Source: Rhodococcus sp. P1Y (lineage in GTDB: Bacteria > Actinomycetota > Actinomycetes > Mycobacteriales > Mycobacteriaceae). Taken from it: a stretch of DNA of 64,000 bases. Below are positions 24,827 to 32,816 of the stretch, piece by piece. Under the pieces are notes generated by a model. It worked only from the letters and a program-made list of their open reading frames with translations. It made no database searches and was not told where the DNA came from. The stretch lies in contig NZ_CP032762.1 of assembly GCF_003641205.1 (NCBI RefSeq), forward strand, positions 1,550,001 to 1,614,000. The letters are read 5' to 3'. The position numbers were made by a program, and so were the translations under genes. Numbering within the stretch: the first letter of the stretch is position 1; each line of letters opens with the position of its first letter.

Positions 24827-27706
24827 ATGGCCACCAACGCAGTACTCGACTTCATCCTCGGCCTCCTCCGCAACGACGAGGCGGCTGCCGCGTACTGCGC
24901 CAACCCCGAGGCTGCGCTCGCCGCCGCCGGACTCGGCGAGGTCTGCCACGCAGACATCGTCGCGGTCGCCCCGTTGGTCGCCGAGTCCGGACTGTTCGCC
25001 GGAGCGGGCTCGCAGCTCTCGGCCATCCTCGGTGCAGGCGCCGGAGCAGCAGGCAGCCTTGAAGGCGGCCTCGCCGGAGGCGGCGCGATCGGCGGCGGAC
25101 TGTCCACCGGACTCGGCCTCACAGCAGGCGCTGTCGTCGGCGGTGGACTCGCAGGCGGTGGAGTCATCGGCGGCGGAATCGGCGGGGGATTCGGCGGAGA
25201 CCTCGACCTGGCGGGCGACATCGCAGCATCCATCGGCGCAGCCCTGAGCGCAGCACTTGCAGTAGGTGGACAGGTCGGCGTCGACCTCGGTGCCGCATTC
25301 GGAGCAGCACTCGAAGCCATCATCGGAGCCGGCGGCTCCATCGACCTCGGCGGTGCTGCTGATCTCAGCGGCGCGCTCACCGGACTCATCGGCGGCGGCC
25401 TCGCCGTCGGCGGCGGCCTTGGCGCAGGACTCGGTGCGGGCTTGGGTGCGGGCTTGGGTGCAGGCGTAGACCTGGGTGCCGGCATCTCGACCGGTCTCAC
25501 CGGAGCCCTCGACGCAGCGCTCGGTGCTGTCGGAGGGCTCGACCTGAACGCACTCGCCGGCATCGACGGTGCGTTGAGCGGTGCACTCGGCACTGTCTTC
25601 GGCATCGGCGGGGACATCGGCGCAAACTTGGGCGCGGCACTCGGTGACGTCGTCGGCGGCGTCATCGGCGCAGGCCAGATCGACCTTGCCGGTGGCCTCG
25701 CAGGTGGTATCGGAACCGCACTGACCGCAGGCCTCGGACTCGGCGGCGGCGTCGCAGCCGGTCTCGGCACGGCCCTCGACGCGGCAATCGGAGCAGGCGG
25801 CGGGATCGCCGGCGACCTCACCGCAGGCCTCGGCGGTGGCCTCGAAGGAGTCTTCGCACTCCAGAGCGGTCTCGCTGCCGTTCTCGGCTCGTCCCTCGGA
25901 GCAGTCCTGGACGCCGGTGCCCTCGCAGACCTAGACCTCGGCGGCCTGGCGGGCGTCGACCTTGCAGGAATCGTGTCCGGTGCACTCGGCACCGCCCTCG
26001 ATCTCGACGGCGGCATCGTCGGCGATCTGACGACGTCCCTCGGTACCGCACTGGACGGTGTGGTCGGAGGCGGTCTTGATGGCGCGGTCGGCGCGGGCCT
26101 CGAAGGCATCCTCGGCGCAGCGTTCGGAGTCGGGGGAGAAGCGGGTGCAGGCCTCGGCGCTGCCTTCGACGCAGTGGTGGGGGCTGGCGGAGCACTCGAC
26201 CTCGGCGGGGCCCTCGGAGCTGACGGAGTTCTTTCAGGCACGCTCGACGGAGCATTGAACGCCGCACTCGGCGCAGCAGGAGACCTGGCGGGTGGCGTCG
26301 GAGTCGGCGTCACGTCCGGACTCGAGGGCATCTTCGGAGCCGAGGGCGGACTGGCGTCGACCATCGGAACCTCGCTCGGAGCAGTCCTCGACGCGGGCGC
26401 CTTGGCCGATCTCGACCTGGCCGGCCTCGCAACCGGTGAACTCGGAACCGTCGTGGGCGGCGCACTCGGTACAGCGCTCGACCTCGACACCAGCGCGATC
26501 GGCAGCCTCACAGCAGCACTCGATACGGCGATCGACGCGTCGGCCGGTGTCGATATCGCGGCGGCAACCGACCTCGAAGGTGTTCTCGGCGCGGCCTTCG
26601 GCGTCGGCGGAGAAGCAGGGGCAGGCCTCGGTGCCGCACTCGACACCGTGCTCGACACGAGCGGCGCACTCGACCTCGGCGCAGCGCTCGGCGGCGGCAC
26701 AGAACTAGCTGGTGCACTCACCGGTGCGGTCGACGCAGCACTCGGAGCAGCGGGCGGAGTCGGCGGCGGAGTGGCCGGCGGCGTCGGCGGCGCGGGCGAA
26801 CTCGGACTCGGAGCGGTCGGCGGACTCACCGGTGGCGCAGCAGCGGGCCTCGGCGGCGGACTCGCAGCCGTCGGCAACGCAGGCGCAGGGTTGTCCGGCG
26901 GACTCGCAGGCGTCGGCGGCGGATTGGCTGGTCTGGGTGGCGGTCTGGCAGGTGGCATCGGCGCAGGCGTGACCGGTGGACTGGGTGCAGTCGCACAGAC
27001 AGGAGCCGACCTCAGTGCCGGTGTCACCGGTGCAGTCGACGGAACGGCGTCGGCTGGGATCGACGCAGCAGCGCAGGCAGGGGCGAACCTCGCCGGTTCG
27101 CTCCAGGGCGCAGCTGACATCGGTGGTTCGGCTGCCGGTCAACTCGGCGCAGGACTCGAATCAGGCATTTCTGCCGGTGGCTCGGCTGCAGGAGATCTCG
27201 GTGCAGGTGTCACCGCAGGTCTCGACGCCGGTGCCTCGGCCGGTGCCGATCTCGCCGGCGGAATCGCAAGCGGCGCAGCAGCGGGAACCGACTTCGCCGG
27301 TGACGTCGCCGGTGGACTCGAAGGCGGAGTCACGGGCGGAGTTGCCGCCGGTGCGGAGGCAGCGGGCGGTGCGGCAGGCGGAGTTGCAGCCGGTGCGGAG
27401 GCAGCGGGCGGTGCGGCAGGAAACGTTGCCGGTGGGATTGCTACCGGTGCCGACGTGGTCGGGGGCGCCACGGGCGGCGTCACCAGCGGATTCGAGGGGG
27501 CCGCGGACGCAGTGGGAAGCGCATCCAGCTCGTTCACCGGAGCCTTCGATTCGAGCGCATGGTCGGCGGTCGACTCCGACGTGTTCGGCCAGGCGGAGTC
27601 CTCGCTGCACTCGGAGAGCAGCCTGCACGGCGACGCCGACAGTTCGGCGCACTCGACGTCGGATCTCGGGTCCGTCGATCACCACATCGATCTGCTGAAC
27701 CCGTAA
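24827..27706 (+). CDS. iniB: IniB-like glycine/alanine-rich protein
   Basis: 959 aa from the ATG at 24827, with AAGGAG eight bases upstream. The N-terminal 60 residues match the IniB signature (VLDFILGLLRNDEAAAAYCA; NPEAALAAAGLGEV; ADIVAVAPLVAESG). About 850 residues of Gly/Ala/Leu/Asp repeats follow (variants of LGAALDAxxGAGGxxDLGG). The end is His/Ser/Asp-rich, closing SVDHHIDLLNP, comparable to the conserved IniB end. It is about twice the length of the roughly 480-aa M. tuberculosis IniB. There is no signal peptide. In mycobacteria iniB heads the isoniazid/ethambutol-inducible operon and its molecular role is unknown. Codon use is extremely G/C-third, and the repeats create a long antisense ORF that should be ignored. 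Confidence 0.85.
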   Translation: MATNAVLDFILGLLRNDEAAAAYCANPEAALAAAGLGEVCHADIVAVAPLVAESGLFAGAGSQLSAILGAGAGAAGSLEGGLAGGGAIGGGLSTGLGLTAGAVVGGGLAGGGVIGGGIGGGFGGDLDLAGDIAASIGAALSAALAVGGQVGVDLGAAFGAALEAIIGAGGSIDLGGAADLSGALTGLIGGGLAVGGGLGAGLGAGLGAGLGAGVDLGAGISTGLTGALDAALGAVGGLDLNALAGIDGALSGALGTVFGIGGDIGANLGAALGDVVGGVIGAGQIDLAGGLAGGIGTALTAGLGLGGGVAAGLGTALDAAIGAGGGIAGDLTAGLGGGLEGVFALQSGLAAVLGSSLGAVLDAGALADLDLGGLAGVDLAGIVSGALGTALDLDGGIVGDLTTSLGTALDGVVGGGLDGAVGAGLEGILGAAFGVGGEAGAGLGAAFDAVVGAGGALDLGGALGADGVLSGTLDGALNAALGAAGDLAGGVGVGVTSGLEGIFGAEGGLASTIGTSLGAVLDAGALADLDLAGLATGELGTVVGGALGTALDLDTSAIGSLTAALDTAIDASAGVDIAAATDLEGVLGAAFGVGGEAGAGLGAALDTVLDTSGALDLGAALGGGTELAGALTGAVDAALGAAGGVGGGVAGGVGGAGELGLGAVGGLTGGAAAGLGGGLAAVGNAGAGLSGGLAGVGGGLAGLGGGLAGGIGAGVTGGLGAVAQTGADLSAGVTGAVDGTASAGIDAAAQAGANLAGSLQGAADIGGSAAGQLGAGLESGISAGGSAAGDLGAGVTAGLDAGASAGADLAGGIASGAAAGTDFAGDVAGGLEGGVTGGVAAGAEAAGGAAGGVAAGAEAAGGAAGNVAGGIATGADVVGGATGGVTSGFEGAADAVGSASSSFTGAFDSSAWSAVDSDVFGQAESSLHSESSLHGDADSSAHSTSDLGSVDHHIDLLNP

Positions 27707-27727
27707 CGTACGTCGGTGAGCTGAAGT

Positions 27728-27767
27728 AAAGACCCCGGGCGGTTCTCACGCCCGGGGTCTTTTTTTA
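27728..27767 (+). terminator. Strong intrinsic terminator between iniB and iniA
   Basis: GACCCCGGGCG (27731-27741) pairs perfectly with CGCCCGGGGTC (27749-27759), followed by seven T residues. This is the most classical terminator in the window. It implies that iniA/iniC transcription is reduced relative to iniB or has its own promoter after 27767. Confidence 0.9.
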
Positions 27768-27799
27768 TCGTTAGAGTTCGAACACAGTCGAGACAGCAC

Positions 27800-29629
27800 G
27801 TGTACCGAAAGAAGGCCATGGACGGGCAAGCGAAACAACTGGCCGAACTGCTCGATCGAACTGCGGCAGTGGCGCAGACGGTCGGGCGGTCCGATCTCGT
27901 GTCCAGGATGGAACTGGCCAAGGAGCGGGTACTGGACCCTCGCAGGCGCATCGTCGTGGTCGGTCCCCTGAAACAGGGAAAAAGCCAGTTCGTGAACTCG
28001 CTGCTCAATCTCAACGTGTGTTCGGTCGGCGACGACGAGACGACCGCGATCCCGACGATCGTTCAGAACTCGGACAGTTCGTTCGCCGAGCTGGTCCTCG
28101 CCGAACCCGGCAGCGACGCAGTACGCGTCCCGGTTCCACTCGAGGAACTGCAGAACATCACCCCGGCCAGCCCGCTGGCTCAGGGACGGGAGGTCCTGCG
28201 GCTCGAGGTCAACGTGCCGAGCCCGCTTCTCGCCGACGGACTCGTCCTGGTGGACACGCCGGGGGTCGGCGGTCACGGAAACCCGCACGCAGCAGGTACT
28301 TTGGGGCTCATACCCTCCGCCGACGCCGTGCTCGTGGTCTCTGATGCGAGTCGGGAGTTCACCGAACCCGAAATATCCTTCCTCCGACAGGTTCTCGGAC
28401 TGTGCCCCTCCGTCGCACTGCTGATCACCAAGACGGACCTGTATCCGCATTGGCGTCAGATCGTCGACGCCAACCGTGCACATCTGGCCAGAGAGGGCCT
28501 CGATGTGCCGATGATTCCGCTGTCGTCACTGCTGCGTTCTCACGCTCTGCGCCTGAACGACGAGGAACTGAACGTCGAGTCCGGATTCCCCGAGCTGTAC
28601 GCGTTCCTGCGTGACAACGTCGTCGCCCGTGCCGATGCCACGACTCGCTCCGCGGTTTCCCTCGACATCCGTTCGGTGACCGAACATCTCACACTCGCCA
28701 TGGGCAGTGAACTCGCTGCGCTCCGCGACCCCGAACGTGCTGCGGCCGCCGTCGCGGGCTTGCAGCGAGCCAAGTCGGCAGCCGAAGAACTGCACAAGAA
28801 GACCTCGCAGTGGCAACAGACCCTCGCCGACGGCATCGCCGACCTGGCGTCGGACATCGATCACGATCTTCGCGACCGGCTCAGGAGGGTGACCCGGGAG
28901 GCGGAGGAAACCGTCGACGAAGGGGATCCCGGATCGGACTGGATCGAGCTGGGGGACTGGCTCGAAGAGCAAATAGCGGCTTCGGTCGGCGACAACTTCG
29001 TGTGGGCACACGAGCGCGCACTCTGGCTGGCGGAACTCGTCGCCGACCATTTCGCCGCCGCAGGCTCGGTTGCTCTTCCCGACCTGGACCTCGGCGACCT
29101 CGACGATGTCCTCGACCCCGTCGCCTCGCTCGCCGATCTGGAGACCGGTAAGACCGGCATAACCCAGAAAGTGCTCGTCGGGATGCGCGGTTCGTACGGT
29201 GGTGTGCTGATGTTCGGCCTCATCACCACGTTCGTCGGGTTGAGTTTGCTCAATCCGATCTCGATCGGTGCCGGAGTTCTGTTGGGTACCAAAGCATACA
29301 AAGAGGACAAGGAGAACCGGGTCAAGGCCAGGCGCGGCGAGGCGAAGATGGCGATCCGACGATTCACCGACGACGTGAGTTTCCAGGTCGGCAAGGAATC
29401 GAAGGATCGACTGCGCGCTATTCAGCGAGTGCTGCGAGATCACTTCACGTCCATCGCCGAGCAGACGCTGCGATCGCTCAACGATTCGCTGCGGGCGGCG
29501 CAGGAAGCTGCCAACGTCGAGTCGACCGAGCGGGCAACGCGCACAGCACAGTTGGACCGTGAGATGAAGGTCGTGGCCGAGCTCAACGAGCAGGCGTCGG
29601 CTCTCGTGTCGAACGTCGTCGACAAGTGA
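27800..29629 (+). CDS. iniA: IniA, dynamin-like GTPase
   Basis: 609 aa from the GTG at 27800; the ATG at 27818 is an alternative. GTPase motifs in order: G1 GPLKQGKS (about 55-62), G2 Thr in DDETTAIPT, G3 DTPGVGGHG, G4 TKTD. Helical stalk regions follow, with a hydrophobic hairpin near residues 470-500 (GVLMFGLITTFVGLSLLNPI) that would dip into membrane. Mycobacterial IniA is a bacterial dynamin-like protein that binds and fuses or repairs membrane and contributes to isoniazid/ethambutol tolerance. It overlaps iniC by four bases, so the two are translated together. Confidence 0.93.
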   Translation: MYRKKAMDGQAKQLAELLDRTAAVAQTVGRSDLVSRMELAKERVLDPRRRIVVVGPLKQGKSQFVNSLLNLNVCSVGDDETTAIPTIVQNSDSSFAELVLAEPGSDAVRVPVPLEELQNITPASPLAQGREVLRLEVNVPSPLLADGLVLVDTPGVGGHGNPHAAGTLGLIPSADAVLVVSDASREFTEPEISFLRQVLGLCPSVALLITKTDLYPHWRQIVDANRAHLAREGLDVPMIPLSSLLRSHALRLNDEELNVESGFPELYAFLRDNVVARADATTRSAVSLDIRSVTEHLTLAMGSELAALRDPERAAAAVAGLQRAKSAAEELHKKTSQWQQTLADGIADLASDIDHDLRDRLRRVTREAEETVDEGDPGSDWIELGDWLEEQIAASVGDNFVWAHERALWLAELVADHFAAAGSVALPDLDLGDLDDVLDPVASLADLETGKTGITQKVLVGMRGSYGGVLMFGLITTFVGLSLLNPISIGAGVLLGTKAYKEDKENRVKARRGEAKMAIRRFTDDVSFQVGKESKDRLRAIQRVLRDHFTSIAEQTLRSLNDSLRAAQEAANVESTERATRTAQLDREMKVVAELNEQASALVSNVVDK

Positions 29630-31092
29630 GCTCACTCGCCGACGCACGGGCGCTGATCACTGCGGCTCGGAGCGCCTACTCCATCGACACCTACGCTGCG
29701 GCACTGCTGACCGAATGCCTCGATCGTCTCGATCAGCCACTGCGAGTCGCGCTGGCCGGGTCGCTGAAGGCAGGAAAGTCGACTCTTCTCAATTCGCTTG
29801 TGGGGCAGGATATTGCGCCCACCGACGCCACCGAGTGCACCAAGGTGGTGACCTGGTATCGCAGCGGCGCGACGCCGAACGTGACGGCATGGTACGACGG
29901 TGACCGTTCTGCGCACGTCCCGGTGCAACGCCGGGACGGCCGATTGACGTTCGACCTCGGTGCACTGACGGCCGCGCAGGTCGATCGTCTCGACGTCGAG
30001 TGGCCGGCGAGAACGCTGACACACACCACGATCATCGACACCCCTGGAACGTCGTCGCTTTCCCGTGACGTGTCCGCGCGGACGCTGTCGATGCTGACAC
30101 CGGAGAACTCGTCGTCCGGCGCCGACGCTGTCGTGTATTTACTTCGCACGCTGAACGCAACGGACGTGTCCTTTCTGAGTCAGATTTCCTCGCACGTGGG
30201 CGGGGATTCGGGGCCGTTGGGAGTCGTGGGAGTCGTGTCCCGCGCCGACGAGGTCGGCGCAGGTCGCATGGACGCGATGATGTCGGCCAAGGAGGTTGCC
30301 GCGCGATTCGCGGCCGAGTTGGAGGCGACGGGACTCTGCCAGGCCGTCGTACCCGTCGCGGGCCTGCTGGCGTTGGCCGCGGAAACGTTGCGTCAGAACG
30401 AGTTCGCTGCGTTCGAGATGTTGGCGCAGGTGCCCGACGAGGATCTGCAGCTGGCGATGTTGTCGGCAGACCGGTTCTCGCGGCCAGGTCTGTTGCCCAT
30501 CGACCCGGCGCTGCGGGCTTCGATCGTCGACCGGTTCGGGCTGTTCGGGATCCGGATGGCGGTGACGCTGATCAAGCTCGGTGTTCGCGATTCCCCAACC
30601 CTGGCAGCAGAATTGGTCGAACGAAGCGGTCTCGACGAACTACGTTCGGTCATCGACGTCCAGTTCGGTCAGCGCGCCGATCAACTCAAGTTGCATTCGG
30701 CGCTGGTGGCCCTGCAGCGAATCCTGGAAACCAGGCCGATCGCCGAGTCGGCCGCGTTGGGGGCCGAGGCCGGCCGAATGTTGGCCGACGTGCATGGGTT
30801 TCACGAGTTGCGGCTACTGGGCCGAATGCGCTCGACCAAGCCGAAGCTTCCGGAGAACGAGCTCGCCGAGTTGCACCGGCTGATCGGCGGATTCGGTATC
30901 GATGCGTCCACCCGCCTCGGCCTCGATCCGGCAACAGGGCCGACCGAGTGTCGGGACGCGGCCCTCGGTGCGGCTCTGAAGTGGCGTCGGTTGTCCGAGC
31001 ATCCTTTGCTGGATCAGTTCACCTCGCGGGCGTGTGCTGTGGCTGCGCGAAGTGCGGAGGGGATTGCGGCTTCGCCGCCCGTGCGTGCGTAA
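29626..31092 (+). CDS. iniC: IniC, dynamin-like GTPase partner
   Basis: 488 aa, GTG start inside the iniA stop (GTGA). G1 GSLKAGKST (about 45-53), G2 around DATECTKVVTWY, G3 DTPGTSSLS and G4-like SRADE are present. The protein is shorter than IniA and shows no strong hydrophobic hairpin, as in mycobacterial IniC, so it may act as a soluble partner. The last residues (ASPPVRA) are encoded by the left arm of a family B repeat, whose GTAA supplies the stop. Confidence 0.9.
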   Translation: MSSLADARALITAARSAYSIDTYAAALLTECLDRLDQPLRVALAGSLKAGKSTLLNSLVGQDIAPTDATECTKVVTWYRSGATPNVTAWYDGDRSAHVPVQRRDGRLTFDLGALTAAQVDRLDVEWPARTLTHTTIIDTPGTSSLSRDVSARTLSMLTPENSSSGADAVVYLLRTLNATDVSFLSQISSHVGGDSGPLGVVGVVSRADEVGAGRMDAMMSAKEVAARFAAELEATGLCQAVVPVAGLLALAAETLRQNEFAAFEMLAQVPDEDLQLAMLSADRFSRPGLLPIDPALRASIVDRFGLFGIRMAVTLIKLGVRDSPTLAAELVERSGLDELRSVIDVQFGQRADQLKLHSALVALQRILETRPIAESAALGAEAGRMLADVHGFHELRLLGRMRSTKPKLPENELAELHRLIGGFGIDASTRLGLDPATGPTECRDAALGAALKWRRLSEHPLLDQFTSRACAVAARSAEGIAASPPVRA

Positions 31093-31191
31093 TTACCGCC
31101 CGACGTCACTACGCACGCACGACCTCTGACCTGGTCGTGCGTGCATAGTGACACCAGAACGTAACTACCCGCTCACGGGCGGCGCAGCCGC
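31066..31191. repeat. Family B paired-hairpin repeat, copy B1
   Basis: Outer arms GCGGCTTCGCCGCCCGTG and CACGGGCGGCGCAGCCGC enclose two hairpins with 16-bp arms and 8-nt loops. The first is 31081-31096/31105-31120 (GTGCGTGCGTAATTAC against GTCACTACGCACGCAC); the second is 31137-31152/31161-31176. The left arm encodes the end of iniC, and the right arm encodes the end of the convergent lipoprotein gene. Confidence 0.8.
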
Positions 31192-32136
31192 ATACAGCTG
31201 CTCGACGAGATCGAGCGTCCACATCGCCGTCAACGGCCCACCGTCGTTGGTGAACTTGTCGGTGCGCACGACTCGACCCGACTGCACAGCAGGAAGATTC
31301 GTCCACAACTGGTTCGCGTTCATCGCGCGGAGATCTTCTTCGGATGTAATGGCGGCGATGAGGGCCTGAGCGTCGGACGCCGCAGTGATGTTCTCCGGGC
31401 CGTACTCCACCTCGGGCGTCGCATCGTTCCATGCGCTGCCGAAACGTGCGCCCACGTCGACCAACGCAATCGACGGCACACGTTCGCGGCCGACCGAGAT
31501 TCCGCCCTCGTCCGACGTGCTGATCGGAAGCACCACGGTATCGGCGATGGCCGCGGCGTTCGACACTGTGACCTCCTCGACGCGCGCGTCGTAAGCGGCG
31601 ATGATCTCCGACGCCTTGCCTTGCAAGCCCAGTGCGTCACCGACCGTTTCGACGTCCTGCTGCCAGGTTGTACCGGAGCCTGTTGATCCGACGGGGAGCA
31701 CCGGCGCGATAGCGCTGAGCTGGTCGTAGATCTCTTCGACTACTTCGTCGCGTCCCATGATCAGGTCCGGGTCCACGCGGGCGATGGACTCGATGTCGAC
31801 GACGTTTCTCGGGTACAACTCGGGTACACCGTCGGCGAGCAGCGCCCGGGTCGGCTCGGTGAGGGGGCCGGGAATTTCCGGCGGCGCCTCGGTCTCGACG
31901 GGCATTCCGACGATCGGTAGGTCGAACGCGAGTGCAATGTCGAGATCGCGCCGTCCGTCGATGACGACAACCGACGTCACCGAATCCGGAATCGAAACTG
32001 TCCCGAAGGAGGTCTCGACGTCATGGGCGCTGGAGGCGGCGTCGGGCGCCTCGTCACCGGAACTCGAGCTGCACGCGGTGACAAGTAACGCCGCGGCGCA
32101 CGCGGCGGTAGCTGCACGAAGGTAAGGGTTGTTCAC
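31165..32136 (-). CDS. Iron-siderophore-type ABC substrate-binding lipoprotein
   Basis: 323 aa, GTG start. A lipoprotein signal peptide has the lipobox LLVTACSSSS (Cys about residue 21). The body is a FecB/FepB-like periplasmic binding fold: FGTVSIPDSVTSVVVIDGRR, LYPRNVVDIESIARVDPDLI and LWTNLPAVQSGRVVRTDKF. The family captures ferric-siderophores for an ABC importer. No permease or ATPase gene is adjacent, so it must work with a transporter elsewhere. An iron-box-like sequence overlaps its promoter, supporting iron repression. The C-terminus (APPVSG) is encoded within a family B repeat. Confidence 0.88.
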   Translation of the reverse strand: MNNPYLRAATAACAAALLVTACSSSSGDEAPDAASSAHDVETSFGTVSIPDSVTSVVVIDGRRDLDIALAFDLPIVGMPVETEAPPEIPGPLTEPTRALLADGVPELYPRNVVDIESIARVDPDLIMGRDEVVEEIYDQLSAIAPVLPVGSTGSGTTWQQDVETVGDALGLQGKASEIIAAYDARVEEVTVSNAAAIADTVVLPISTSDEGGISVGRERVPSIALVDVGARFGSAWNDATPEVEYGPENITAASDAQALIAAITSEEDLRAMNANQLWTNLPAVQSGRVVRTDKFTNDGGPLTAMWTLDLVEQLYAAAPPVSG

Positions 32137-32139
32137 AGT

Positions 32140-32158
32140 TAAAGTAAAGCAACCCTAA
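32140..32158 (-). promoter_or_regulatory. IdeR/DtxR-type iron box
   Basis: On the minus strand the 19-mer TTAGGGTTGCTTTACTTTA matches the IdeR consensus TWAGGTWAGSCTWACCTWA at 15 of 19 positions. It ends four bases before the GTG start, overlapping the expected promoter, so it would block transcription when iron is plentiful. Confidence 0.65.
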
Positions 32159-32187
32159 TACCGAAGTGCGTGATCGTGCGGCGAAGA

Positions 32188-32742
32188 TCACCTTCTAGTC
32201 AGGACGGCACCGGCCGCGGCGACGGTAGCAATCGCGGCGACCGCCGCACCCGCGAGTGGCCCCCATCGAAGTGCTCCCGCGGCGATATCGGCGGCATCGG
32301 ACATGAACGACCAGAAGAGAACGAACGCGCCGATCGTCGCCAGCCCCGCCGCCATCAGAATCACACCCGAGACGCCGCGACGTGACGCAGCAAGCGTCAG
32401 GCCGACCCCGGCTACGAGGATCAATACGGCTGCAGCAGCCGCGCTACCCAGCAAGGTCGCTGTCACGGTGTCGTCCACCTCGGAGCGAGTGGCTCCCGAA
32501 CTGTTCTGCGAGACAGCGATGTCGAGGGCAGCCCGCACAGCGTCGTAGTTCAGGGCGACCACGGCTGCCAACCCGATGAGAATTGCGGCGACAACAGCCC
32601 ATGCACCGAGACTCACCACAGTGCTTCCGCCGGACCGCGTCGGCTCAGGCCTGACGCGAAGTGGTTCGACGACAATTTTCGGTCGCTCCGGCTGAGGACG
32701 GACCACGGGTTCGGGTCGGCGATGGCTTCCTGAATCGGTCAC
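32188..32742 (-). CDS. Predicted four-helix membrane protein
   Basis: 184 aa. A Pro/Arg-rich cytoplasmic N-terminus (about 1-38) is followed by four hydrophobic segments: near 42-65 (VVSLGAWAVVAAILIGLAAV), 94-115, 123-145 (GVSGVILMAAGLATIGAFVL) and 158-180. A short polar loop of about 30 residues lies between the first two. No functional family is recognised. The GH13 gene ends upstream behind a hairpin, so it is probably a single unit. Confidence 0.7.
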   Translation of the reverse strand: MTDSGSHRRPEPVVRPQPERPKIVVEPLRVRPEPTRSGGSTVVSLGAWAVVAAILIGLAAVVALNYDAVRAALDIAVSQNSSGATRSEVDDTVTATLLGSAAAAAVLILVAGVGLTLAASRRGVSGVILMAAGLATIGAFVLFWSFMSDAADIAAGALRWGPLAGAAVAAIATVAAAGAVLTRR

Positions 32743-32770
32743 AGCCGTCGAGTCTAGTGACGCTCCGCGC

Positions 32771-32812
32771 CCTGTGTGTGGTCAGTGGGCATCCGCACCA
32801 ACCACACACAGG
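32771..32812 (-). terminator. Hairpin after the GH13 gene
   Basis: CCTGTGTGTGGT and ACCACACACAGG form a perfect 12-bp stem with an 18-nt loop just beyond the leftward GH13 stop. No T-run is present; a terminator is the likeliest reading. Confidence 0.55.
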
Positions 32813-32816
32813 CAGG

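Noticed and set aside
24574..27120. 848-aa Pro/Ala/Ser ORF antisense to iniB
   Set aside because: It is a mirror of the Gly/Ala repeats with no ribosome site and no domain; it exists because iniB codons are G/C-ending.
31066..31191. CRISPR array
   Set aside because: The repeats are inverted, lack regular unique spacers and have no cas genes nearby.
32771..32812. tRNA or other structured RNA
   Set aside because: Only a single hairpin is present, with no cloverleaf or conserved tRNA boxes; terminator is simpler.
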